DNA of 64,000 bases from Rebecca billardiae RCC1528. Its lineage: Eukaryota; Haptophyta. Below the pieces are notes generated by a model that worked only from the letters and a program-made list of their open reading frames with translations, searched no databases and had not been told where the DNA came from. The DNA lies in the NCBI GenBank assembly GCA_965240325.2, contig OZ251234.1, positions 1,736,001 to 1,800,000 of the forward strand. Direction: 5' to 3'. The position numbers and the translations under genes were made by a program. This document shows, one piece after another, positions 20,526 through 30,564 of this stretch; the first letter of the stretch is position 1; the number at the start of each line of letters is the position of its first letter.

Positions 20526-23483
20526 ATGCATATGCACGTCCCTTTTTCTGGCGTGGCCCGTGCGGCACGGGTCACAGCGACGACGCCTTCGCCCGAGACG
20601 CACGCCGCAGAGCGCGCGGACCCCGCGGGTGCTGCCTCGGCCGGCGACGTGGGATCGCACGGCGACGCGCTCTGGCGCGAAGACGTGCCGCTGAACCTCA
20701 GCCTGCCCGACGCGGACTGGTGGGGTGACTGGGTGGACGCGGAGCTCGAAGGCGCGTACCGGCGGGAGAGCATGCTGCCCGACCTCGGCACGTACTTCAT
20801 GCGCGGTGCCGTCGGCATCCTGTGCATTTCCACGCTCTTCGCGATCGTGAGCTACGTCTCGTTTGGCGTCGGCTTCAAGCTCACGCTTGCGGCGACGTCG
20901 TGGGTCATCGCACTCTGCGGCGTGCTCTTCGCGCTCGTGCAGAGGCGGCTGAAGCTGTCTCTCGGGGTCGTCGAGGCGGCGATCATCGCGCTCCTCGTCG
21001 TCTTCACCTCCGTGCCGATCACGCCCGAGCGGCTTGCCAACCTGCTCGAGCGCGCGAGCGACGCGGTGCAGGTGCGCGTTGAGTCGGAGGCGGACATGCT
21101 GGTCGTGACGATGCGCTTCGCCATCGTGCTCTTCTACTGCGCCATCTTCATCCCGCTCCGCCCGCGCCGCTTCGGCGTCTTCATCGGCTGCTCGTGGCTC
21201 GCGCAGGTCTCGCAGCAGCTCCTCCTCGCGCCGGGCTCGACCGCCGCCAACGTGCGCGACTCGCTCAGCATCTCGCTCGCGATGGCGCTCGCGTTCCACG
21301 CGCGGCAGCACATCTTCAAGATCGACCGCGCGCAGTGGCACTTCCACCGCCGCGTGCGCGGCGCCATGCTCGAGCGAACCGAGCAGGAGCGCGCGCACGT
21401 GCGCGAGCGCCTCGAGCTCGCCGAGGTGAGGGCGGGCAAGGAGGCACGCTCGCGGCTCATCCGCGTCGCGATGCACGACCTGCGCAGCCCGCTGCTCTCG
21501 TTGCACTCGATCTCGCAGGCGCTGCAGGCGAGGGACCAGGCGCAGCCGCTCTCTACCATCAGCGAGGTGCTCGGCATGCTCGGCGCGCTCTCCCAGCTCA
21601 TGGAGGCCGTCGTCTCGGACATGCTCGACTTTGAGCGGATCGACTCAGGGCGGATCACGCTCGTGAAGCAGCCCTTCTGCATCTCGGAGGTGCTCGACAA
21701 CGCGCGCGCCACGTTCGCCGCCGTCGCCGCGGCGGAGGGCGTCGAGCTGCGCATCGAGCCGCTGCCCGACGACCTCGCGGCTCCGCGGCGCTTCGAGGGC
21801 GATGCCCGCCGGCTCTCGCAGGCGCTCAACAACGGCTGCAGCAACGCGATCAAGTTCACGGACCGCGGCGGCGCGGTGACGGTGCGCGCGTGGTGCGCGC
21901 CGTCATCGCCAGCCGAGGCAACGCCCCGCGCGCGGGGCCGCGGCTGGCACGAGGTGCACATCGACGTGGTGGATACGGGCGCGGGCCTGTCCGCCGCCGA
22001 GCTGCGCACGCTGCAGGACGGCGGCATCTTCACGCAGGTCGGCCGCGGCCAGCTGCAGGGCAACGGCGGCACGGGCCTCGGGCTCTCGATCGCCAAGGAG
22101 CTGCTCAAGCTGCACGACAACTCGGAGCTGCGGCTGCGCTCGGACGGGGAGGGGAAGGGCACACACTTCGAGATGGTGCTGATGCTCAGGGGCGCGCCGC
22201 CACTCGCGCATCCCGACTCGGCGGGTGTCCGGCCCGCGCACGCGGCTGTCCCCGGCGCCACGGCCGACGGCGACTCGGACCTCTCACGGAGGGGACGCCT
22301 CTCGTCGCTGCTGGCGTCGATCCGGCCGCGCGGCGCTCCTTTCACCGAGCCGATCGGGCGGCGGACAAGTGCCCCAGCGCGAGAGGATGGCGAGTCTCGA
22401 AGCTCTGCGCCAGACCGCGTGCAGGCCGCGCGCACTCCGCCGCACAGCGACCCGCTCACGGATCGGGACTTGGTCAAGGGTGGGCGCAGGCACCCCGCAC
22501 GCGCCAACCCGCCGAGCCTCCAGAGGCGTCTGCGGGGCGGCGCCGACGGCCCCGCGCCGGCGGACGCGCGCGGCGGCGGCGAGAGAGGCACCGAGCCCAG
22601 CGGCGCTGCCGACCCGTCAGCCGCGCGCAAAGCGCGCGCGGCGTCGGGCCACTGGTCAGCGCAGTTTGGAGCGCACTCGCGGTCGGCCGCCTCGCCGCCC
22701 GGCAGCCGCGGCGGCGTGCTCGCGCCGCGAGCAGCGCGCGGCAGCGTCGGCAGCACGGCGCCTGGGCCGTCCGCGTCGGAAGAGGGTGCGCACGGCGTGC
22801 GCTGCCTCCACGTCGAGGTGAGCGCCGGGCAGGCGCCATCGCTGCGCCGCGCCCGTGCGCCGTGGCCCGATGCGCCTGCGCACGCGACGGCCCGAACGCA
22901 CGCCCGCGCGTGCTGATCGTCTCCGCCCCACCCCCCTCTCTCCCCTCTGTCGGTGCCAACCGCCTGCCCGGCCCGGCCCGCCGCGCCCGCGCGCTCGCAG
23001 GACGACAAGTTCGTGCAGATGACGCTGCCGCTCTCCACGTTCGAGCTCGTCGGCGTCGAGTACGACACGGCGGACGACGGCGAGCAGGCGGTGCAGATGG
23101 CGGCGGCGCGGCGGTACGACCTCGTCCTCATGGATAATCAGATGCCCAAGCTCACGGGCGCGCAGGCGGCGCGCGAGCTGCGGCGGCGCGGCTTCACGGG
23201 CCGGATCATCGGCATCACGGGCGACCCCGAGGGCTCGGAGGACCGGCGGGAGTTCGAGCAGTCCGGGCTGGACGCGTGCGTCGACAAGACGAGCGACGGC
23301 ACAGACTTCATCGTGCAAGAGCTGCGCACGCTCGCTGCGGCCGCCGCCGAGCTGGCGCGCGTGTCGACGGTGGCCGAGGAGCAAGCCCGCGCGCCGGGAC
23401 TGCCATCCGCGGCGCGGGACGAGCCGGAGCCAGCGGCGGCGGCGTCGGCGGAGACAACATCTCACCCGCACTGCTGCGCGTGA
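20526..23483 (+). CDS. Membrane hybrid histidine kinase 2 (two exons)
   Basis: Exons 20526-22817 and 23001-23483 join to about 924 residues. Hydrophobic helices lie at about 92-135, 147-163 and 195-235 (for example GAVGILCISTLFAIVSYVSF). The HisKA box has the phospho-accepting His at about 317 in RVAMHDLRSPLLSL, and DMLDFERIDSGRITL closes its helix pair. The ATPase boxes are NNGCSNAIKFTDRGG, DTGAGLSAAE and GNGGTGLGLSIAKELL. A long Ser/Arg/Pro-rich linker (about 565-755) leads to the receiver, with CLHVEDD, the acceptor Asp at about 809 in LVLMDNQMPK and Lys at about 860 in CVDKTSDG. Catalytic residues are complete. It is a clear paralogue of the kinase at 9.5-12.2 kb but has different intron positions and a much longer linker. 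The ATG at 20526 is the first in-frame ATG after the upstream AT-rich block. Confidence 0.93.
22818..23000 (+). other. Intron of histidine kinase 2
   Basis: A 183-bp intron with donor GTGAGCGCC and acceptor CTCGCAG. It sits between HVE and DD of the receiver acidic pocket; the paralogue encodes HVEDD with no intron. Confidence 0.88.
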
Positions 23484-23605
23484 CAGGCGCGCTGCCCTCA
23501 TCCGCCACGGGCCTTGATGCAGGCAGGCGGACGGGCGCGGGAGCAGAATGATTAGGATTTAGATAGTGCTGGCACCGCCTTGCAAAAGCAATTATAAATA
23601 ATTGG

Positions 23606-24562
23606 ATGCGCGCTGCAGCAGGCGAATTAGTCGTAGAAGACGACGATGGCGGCTCACGCCGCGCTGTACGGCACATTCGCTGCTTCCCGGTCATGGAATG
23701 GATTGTGGCAGCGTGCGGCGTGGTGGGGACGATTTGCTTTGCCATGATGCTCGCGCCGCAGGCGTGGCTCAACTACCAGGAGAAGAGCGCGTCCGGCCTG
23801 AGCTTCGCGCTGGTCGTTACTTGGCACTATGCGGGCTTGTTTTACGGAGCCTACCTGCTGGAAGAGGGTGCATCCCCTTGGCTGCTCTTATCGCTCGGGA
23901 GTTTTCTTGCCATCTCTTCGATGTTGCAGGCGCAGTTCGCGGTCTACGAGCGCGGGTGGCGCGTGTACGTCCTCGCATTCGCGGCACCAATTGCCATCGC
24001 TTCGGGCGCTGCTGTGTACGCGCTGGCGCGTGTTGCGCCTCTGCTATCGCGCATCGTGGTCCTCGTAACGGGTAATCTCATCCCGAGCGCTCTCTTTGCG
24101 GCTGGATTCGGTCCGCAGTTTCTCATGTTCTGCAGGAAGCAGTCGATAGCTGGGTACTCGTGGGGCGTGACGGGGTTCGATGTGGCAGGCTCAGCTGCAA
24201 ACACAGCTGTGCTGCTGCTCGAAGGCGGCGCCACAAACGTGCATGCATGGCTCGACGCTCTTCCATTCGTGACCATCATCGTGCTGCACGGCGTGCTTGT
24301 GGCCATTGCCCTCTCGATCGTCGCTCAGAACTGGCGGCGGGCGGCAGGCGCTGTCGTACTCGTCGACGGCGAGTGCTTCTACGACGCCGCCGACAGTGCT
24401 GAGCACGGAGCCCGCGCTCCACTACCGCAGTTTGGCGCTGCCATGGGAGAGTCGGCGGAGGCGGGCACAACCCCTAGGCATGCGGGTACATCATCGTCGT
24501 CACGATCTCGGGGTGCACCGCCGCATCAGACGCGCTCGAAGTGCCCAGCTGCCAGTGTATAG
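23606..24562 (+). CDS. PQ-loop repeat membrane protein
   Basis: A 318-residue protein with seven likely membrane helices and two PQ-loop repeats: MMLAPQAWLNYQEKSASGLS near residue 48 and FGPQFLMFCRKQSIAGYSWG near residue 172. In both, the Pro-Gln pair is followed by the N/K-x2-K-S-x2-G pattern of the SWEET/cystinosin/PQLC superfamily. Relatives export amino acids or cystine from lysosomes or act in the Golgi; a transporter of an acidic compartment is the reasonable guess, with the substrate unknown. The C-terminal tail of about 75 residues is Ser/Arg-rich and cytosolic-looking. The ATG at 23606 is used; an internal ATG at 23693 (MEWIVAACG) begins right at the first helix and is a credible alternative. 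It starts 122 bp after the kinase 2 stop codon on the same strand. Confidence 0.8.
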   Translation: MRAAAGELVVEDDDGGSRRAVRHIRCFPVMEWIVAACGVVGTICFAMMLAPQAWLNYQEKSASGLSFALVVTWHYAGLFYGAYLLEEGASPWLLLSLGSFLAISSMLQAQFAVYERGWRVYVLAFAAPIAIASGAAVYALARVAPLLSRIVVLVTGNLIPSALFAAGFGPQFLMFCRKQSIAGYSWGVTGFDVAGSAANTAVLLLEGGATNVHAWLDALPFVTIIVLHGVLVAIALSIVAQNWRRAAGAVVLVDGECFYDAADSAEHGARAPLPQFGAAMGESAEAGTTPRHAGTSSSSRSRGAPPHQTRSKCPAASV

Positions 24563-24830
24563 GCGGTGGAATCCGCATGGCGCCCCGGACCCATTCTATG
24601 ATTTAACGACACAGGTAGGACGACGCGGGTCTCCTGATTCGTCGGCGGCAGTGCCCGATCGTCGACACGAAGTCGGCGTTGGTGGCAGAGCATAGCCTGC
24701 ACCGCGATCGTAAAGCTTGAGCGCGGCCTTGAGCTGCTGGAGCGCGATCCACCTGCGCTGCGCGGCTCGCATGGCCCTGCTGTGCCCCGAGCGAGGGCGA
24801 TGGTGCAGGTCCGGATGTCAGCTGGCAGTC

Positions 24831-25589
24831 TCAGCCGCTGGTAGCAGCTGGTCGTACCTGCCCCGTGCTCCCCGGGCGGTCGCGTACGCGCTTGCCGCTC
24901 GAGCCAGCTGGCTGGCTGGCGGCGGCTGGCGCTGCGGCGTCGTCCAGGGTGCGCTTCGTCCGCTGCTGCGGCAGCTCCTCGTCGTCCAAGTCGTCGCCCG
25001 GGGGCGAGTCTCGGTCCTCGTGGAGCGGGGCAGCAGGGACTGGCGTGGGTGCAGCGGTCGGTGCCAGGCGCGCCGCCTTGCGCGCCTGGCGTTCCTTGAC
25101 GGCGCGGCGCGTCGAGGAGCGACGGCTCGATGGAGAACGAATCCGTCGGCCCTCGGCGTCGCGCCGTTGCCCGCGCTTCCCACGCCGGGGCTTCTTCTTC
25201 CGCTTCTGAGAGTGCTGCTGCTCGTCGTTCGCCTGCAGCGCCTCAGCGTCCGAGCCCTGCGCGGCGGGCGGGCGCACCGGCGAGGCCGGCGTGCGCGCTG
25301 CGTGCTGGGCGGTCCGCGGGGGAGCAGTAGGAGGCACGCCACGACCTCCCTTGCGCCGCCGGCGGGGGCCGGCGGTTTTTCCCTGTGGAGAAGCAGGGCC
25401 AGCCTCCTGCGTGGCCGTCCTGGCGATGGAGTGCGTCAGCCGCGTGCCATCCGCAAGCGTGATGGTCCACCAGCGCGAGAGGCCATCCGCGGCGGTGCGC
25501 TTCGATCCGTCACACAGTGCGCGGTCGGAGAAGCGCAGCTCGCCGGGGAAAGTCCCCTCGGGCTCGGTGTTCGTGGCGACGCTGGGCAT
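24831..25589 (-). CDS. Basic low-complexity protein of unknown function
   Basis: 252 residues from the ATG at 25589 (an upstream in-frame ATG lies at 25679). The N-terminal 60 residues look folded (FPGELRFSDRALCDGSKRTA, LSRWWTITLADGTRLTHSIA). The rest is strongly charged and disordered: a Lys/Arg block (QKRKKKPRRGKRGQRR), a Ser/Arg block and an acidic patch (PPGDDLDDEELPQQ). Such composition suits a nucleic-acid-binding or element-encoded (gag-like) protein; I recognise no domain. Neighbouring sequence on the same strand carries a broken gene and short inverted repeats, which favours a mobile-element origin. Confidence 0.4.
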   Translation of the reverse strand: MPSVATNTEPEGTFPGELRFSDRALCDGSKRTAADGLSRWWTITLADGTRLTHSIARTATQEAGPASPQGKTAGPRRRRKGGRGVPPTAPPRTAQHAARTPASPVRPPAAQGSDAEALQANDEQQHSQKRKKKPRRGKRGQRRDAEGRRIRSPSSRRSSTRRAVKERQARKAARLAPTAAPTPVPAAPLHEDRDSPPGDDLDDEELPQQRTKRTLDDAAAPAAASQPAGSSGKRVRDRPGSTGQVRPAATSG

Positions 25590-25706
25590 CCTCGGTCTAC
25601 GTGGCCATGCTGGGAGAAAGGACTGCTGGACGGCCTGTTGCAAATTGAATAAATACCAACAAATATGTGACGGCGACATCCCAGTGGGAATCCGCGTGAC
25701 GCCCGG

Positions 25707-25847
25707 TTGGATGCAGAGTGTTCTCGACGAGGATGGCGTCTGGACCGCGGGGAACGCGATCGCTGCACCCCTGAGGTTGTCGTGAGTGCAGCAATCCACT
25801 TGCGCCAGGCTGGGGCGTGACCTACGTCGAGAACACTCTGCATCCAA
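25707..25847. repeat. 22-bp inverted repeat pair
   Basis: TTGGATGCAGAGTGTTCTCG(AC) at 25707-25728 recurs as its exact reverse complement at 25826-25847, 97 bp away. It lies upstream of the basic minus-strand ORF. Confidence 0.85.
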
Positions 25848-26027
25848 GTGGGCACCCCCTCATGTCCAAGCAGAAGCAGAAGCTCCGCGCGCGGTCGACG
25901 CGGCAAGAAAGCTCAGAAGGGCTGGAGCTCAAGATTCAGCGCATGCTGCAGCCCGCAAGACGCGTGAGGAGGCGGGCACGAGGCGCTACGCAAGTCCCGG
26001 TCGACCTCGATCTCATCGTCCGAGTCC

Positions 26028-26660
26028 TCAGCTCCAGCGCCGGCCTTCCGCTGGAGCTGCGCCGTCGCGTCGTGCGACGTGCCAGTCGTTGAGCTCGCTG
26101 AAGATGGGGCGGAGCGCGCAGGGACCGGATGTCGGGCGCATGTTGCGCGGGAGCGCGGCACGGCACGGTGCGCACGAGCACGGCCAGCGACACACCCACA
26201 CGCGACCCGCCTGGTCGATGCGCAGGTTGTGGAAGCTCTTCCGGCTTGAGTGCGGGCGCGCTTCTCGTCGCGCGTCGCCGGGTCGATTGTGTCGTAGCCC
26301 GGAAAGTCGCGGTGATCTCGGCGTAGGGTACCACCACACGATCGCGCGTCCTCGCGAGCTGCGCGCGCGTGCGGTTCATAATCAGCTCCGAGCCGCCCAG
26401 CTCCGTGTTCATCTGCTTGGCCGTCCCCAGCCAGCGCGCGATCTCCTCGGTGAAGCTGATAATGCGGGGCGCCCTCCTCGAGCGCCGCCGAGGCCCGAGC
26501 GCATCAGCTCCGGGTTGACACTGGCTCGCAGAGCGCTTCCTGGACGACCAGCAGCGACGCGTGGCACTCATTGAGCCCGGTCACAACGGGGCCATCCCAG
26601 CCGTGGATTACGCCGGCGGCAACTAGTCTGATGACAGTGAATCCTACGAGTACTATCTCA
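26028..26660 (-). pseudogene. Broken gene of unknown family (at least two frameshifts)
   Basis: Read on the minus strand, coding-looking text jumps between frames: VIHGWDGPVVTGLNECHASL (about 26610-26550), then IISFTEEIARWLGTAKQMNT and DRVVVPYAEITAT (about 26465-26300), then in another frame FPGYDTIDPATRREARP and KSFHNLRIDQAGRVWVCRW (about 26300-26200) and LRPIFSELNDWHVARRD (about 26125-26075), then a third frame with EDSDDEIEVDRDLR downstream of 26030. The switches have no intron signals. The pieces are contiguous and read as one protein, so this is a decayed gene or sequence error; I do not recognise the family. Its closeness to the basic ORF suggests both came from one element. Confidence 0.4.
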
Positions 26661-26999
26661 TTCTCTTGCAGTACTGTCCTGTTGAGCACCGTTCGGACAC
26701 TGCGCCGTAAGCTTCTACTGATCCTCGACGCTTACCTCTAGACCCCGACACTGCTTTGGGGGCGTCTGGGGACTGATCGTGGCTGGCACCGAGGTGGTCG
26801 ACTTCATCTACTTGGCTGGCGCACCTTCGACTCCTCCAATACCCAGTAGAAGTACCGCGAGCTCTCGTGGTGGCACTCCGAGGAGCGCTGCACCGCAAGG
26901 CGAGCGCAGATTGCAGATGGTGATTGCGAGCGCGCCCGCGGGCGAGACTACGCACAACTCGAGCACGATGGGGAATGCGTTGAGGAAGATCCCGGTCGT

Positions 27000-27906
27000 T
27001 CTCTCGGCCGCAGACCACAGCATGATTCTCGACCAGATGGCTGAGCGCGCCGACGCGCTCGATCACAACTCGTGTCGGCACTGCACGCGGACGGCGTCGA
27101 CGAGTGTCGACCTGACTGCCGAGCGTGCCGTGGCTGTATAGCATGCAGCGTGGCGCACACTCTGTCTAGAACCGTAGGCAAGCGTCGACGCGCGTCGTCT
27201 GGTGCGACGCGCGCCTCCTGAGCGCCTCCCGTGACCGCCGCCGCAGCGCGGCAGCGGCCATCATGAAAAAAATTCGCTCGCCGAAATTCCCTCCGATGTC
27301 GCGTTTGGTCTCACTTCAAAATGCAACAAGCCGGACGCGTGATGACAATTTGCGTCGGAGCCTGCGCGCTAGCTAGCGGCCGCTACAGCTGGCAGACCGT
27401 GACTGCTATATGCCGCGCACCGTATATAGCAGTAATATAGCTATCGCTCCGAGATGTTATGGCGGGCCGCAGTGACACGGGTCACCGCCCCTCAGACTCA
27501 GTGCCTCACTACCCCGGGAGTAGTGCCCGGGAAAAAGAACAAATATAAAAAATAAAAATAAAATATATACATAAAGAAAATCGCCTCGCCGTCACAAGAA
27601 TGAAGTAAAATCGCTTCGCTCACTACCGGGCGCCCTCGCACGGCTCCCGCTGGGGACCGCTCGGACGAAAATAAGGTCGCGGAGCTGGCCTGCTTGGGGA
27701 GCGTGCAAGTCACACGGGGCCCGCGGGGGCGCCGCGCGCGCGGGGCCCGGAGGCCCGAGCCGCGCTCAGATGATCAGCCGCGCAGCGCTGCAGCGCTCCG
27801 CCGTTACTCAAACTCGCGTTGTAAGTATTATAATACGTGATCTGTGATGCCTCGCGCCAAGCGTCAAGCCCTGCCTCGCGCGCCGGGCTGCTAGTGCTGG
27901 CACTCG
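27000..27906. other. Gene-free stretch with a dispersed repeat
   Basis: It includes a short AT palindrome (CTGCTATATGC…GTATATAGCAG, about 27402-27435), the second copy of the dispersed A-rich repeat and the 3' flank of the ankyrin/RING gene. Confidence 0.45.
27461..27670 (+). repeat. Dispersed repeat, copy 2
   Basis: Same-orientation homologue of 12390-12545, sharing TAGTGCCCGGGAAAAAG, AAAATCGCCTCGC, AAAATCGCTTCGCTCACTAC and CGGGCGCCCTCGCA. The A-rich middle is longer and TA-rich here. Confidence 0.75.
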
Positions 27907-30515
27907 TCACTGCCGATGCAGCAGGTGGAGCAGCTCGGTCGCGTCGACGCCGAGCACGGCGCACAGCCTCTCGAGCGCGCGCCGCTCCTCCTCCCGCCGC
28001 GCCGCCTCGCCTGCCGCGCCGCCCTCCGCCTCGGCGCGCGCGCCGTCGGCGTGCTGCACGACCAGCTCTGGCAGCGCGAGCGGCGCGCGCTCGTTGGCGA
28101 GGGCGGCGAGAGGGTCGGCGGGCGGCTCCTCGAGCCCCGCGGCGGCGGCGTCGGCGTCGGCGTCGGCGGCGGCCCCAAACGCAGCAAGTAGCTCGCCGCG
28201 GAGGTCGCGGTCGAGCAGGGCTTCGGCCACCTGCTCCGCAGCGGCGAGCGCCGCCGCGTGCGGCGGGGCCTCCCCGCCGCCGCCGCCCGGCGCGGCGCGC
28301 GCGCGCTCGGCAGCGCCCGCGCCGTCCGCTTGCACGTCCACTTGCGCCGCTGCGTCCGCTTGGGGCGCGCGCGGCTCGGCGGCCGCGCCGCCGCGCGCTC
28401 GCGCGCCCGCCGCGCCGCCCTCGCCGATGGGCGCGGAGCAGTGCGGGCACACCGGCCGGCCCAGCCGCACCCAGCGCCCGATGCACTTTGCGTGGAAAAT
28501 GTGGCCGCAGCCGAGCACGCGCGACGTCGCCGGCCGCCGCACGCCGCGCAGGCACACGCAGCACACGTCCGCTCTGAAGGCGCGCAGCTCGTCCGGTGTT
28601 GCAAGCCTCACCGCGCCGAGCCGCCGCCGCGCGGCGAGGCAGCGCCTCACCTTGCGCACGTCAGCGAGCAGCGTCGAGGTGACCCCTGTCACGATGAACG
28701 CTGAGAGTCCCCACGAGCCGCCGCGCGCGCCCGGCGCGCCGCCGCGGTGGAGCGGCCCGCCGCCGTGCAGCGCCGCGCGCGCGAGCGTGCGCACGAGCGC
28801 GGCCAGCAGCAGCGCCGTGCACGCCGCTGACAGAAGAGGCCTGACCATGGCGATGGCGCGCGTGGCCGGCTCGGCGTCCAGACCCTCCGCCGCGCGCGCG
28901 CCGCCGCCGCCGTCCGCGCCCGCGTCGGCGCCGAGGCCTCCAGCCGCCTCCTCCTCCTCCTCCTCCTCCTCGTCGTCGTCGTCCTCGTCGCCGCCGCCCT
29001 CGCTCTCGGCGGCGCCGTCATGCGCGTCGTGCGCGGACGCGCTCACGTCGGCGTCCGCCGCCGCCGGCGCCGGCGCCGCGCCCCGCCGCTGCGCGCGGCC
29101 GCCGCGCGCGCCCGCCGCCGCGCAGCGCGCGGAGCCGCCGCCGAGCGCGCGGCCGAGCGCGAGGCCGCAGCACGCCGCCCTCTCGACCAGCGCCAGGAAC
29201 GGCGCCGTGCCCGAGTGTAGAAGAATGGCGAGGTTGAAGAGCCACAACTCGCCGAACCACGCGCACATGGCGCGCGCCATCGTCAGTGTGAGCAGCACGT
29301 GCGCGCACGCGTACGCGAGCGCGCAGCACAGCGCGCACGCGGCGATGGCGGCGGCGCGAGCGCGCGAGCCCGCCGCCGGCGGCGGCGCGTGCGCCGCGCC
29401 CTCGGCCGCGCCGCCGGCGCGGCCGCGCGCGCGCGCCGCCTCGCGCGCCGCGTGCCGCTGGCGCGCCAGTCCGCGCTCGGCGACACTCAGAGCGTTCATA
29501 ATCGTCACCCGGCACATCGACAGAAGGAGTTCGGACCCAAGCAGCACGGCAAACGCGAGTGGCCGCGCGCCCTCCCACGAGCCCACCGCCGCGGCGCTGC
29601 GCGCGGCCGCGGCCGCGTCCATCCCACGCAGCCGCGCGGCGGCGCGCGCCACCTCCGCGGCCGCGCGCGCCTCATCCCCGTGGCGCTCCCAGTCCGCGAG
29701 CTTGGCGTGGATGACGATGGTATTAATCAGGCCGGTCGAGCCCAGCAGGTGTGCGCTCGCGACGAGCAGCCGCTGCCACGCCGTGCGCGCGCGCGGCTGC
29801 GCCGCGGGCTGCGCGACCCCCGCGAACGCGCGAGGCCACGCGTCGGCGAGCCGGCCGGCGACTGGCTCGCGCTGCCCGCCGCCGAGCGCCGCGTGCGCCG
29901 CACACAACAGCGCAGTCACAGCGGCCACTGAGTAGAGAAGGCAACTGAGCTGCTCGTCGCACGCCGCCGTGCCAAGCACGAGCACGCCCGTCTCCGGCGT
30001 GCGCTGCGTGAACGCGGGGAAGAGCGGCTGGCTGTCAAGAGCCGAGCCCGCCTCAGCAGCAGCAGCCGAGCCCGCCGGCGGCGTGCCCGCTGCGGCCCCC
30101 GCCGCGGCGCCGCCCGGCGCAGGCTGCTCTGCTGCGTCGGCGACTGCGTCGGCCGCGCCCTCGCGCTCGCGCGCCGCCGCGCCGCCCGGCCCGTCCTCGC
30201 CCCCGTCCCCGCCCCGCGCCTCGCGCGCCTCGGCCGCGGACGCCGCCGCGCGCGCCCGAGCCGCCCGCGCGCCGAACCCCGCCGTCAGAGCGCCGCCGCC
30301 GCCGCCAGCCGACAAGCCGAGGGCGCGCGCGCCGCGTGCGTACGCGCGCGCCGCGCCCTCGCCGAGTGCGTCCAGTAGCGCCAGCAGCCGCACGACGGGC
30401 GCGCTGTAGTGCGCGTCGAGAAGGAGGGCGATCCAGCCGTGCGCCTCCGTCTCGCCAGCGAGCGCCAGCTCGATCGCCGTCACCGTCACCGATGCGCCCT
30501 CCGGAGCGGCCGCGC

Positions 30516-30564
<49 letters not shown>

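Noticed and set aside
27402-27435. Short TA-rich palindrome
   Set aside because: 11-bp imperfect arms in AT-rich sequence; too short to separate from chance.
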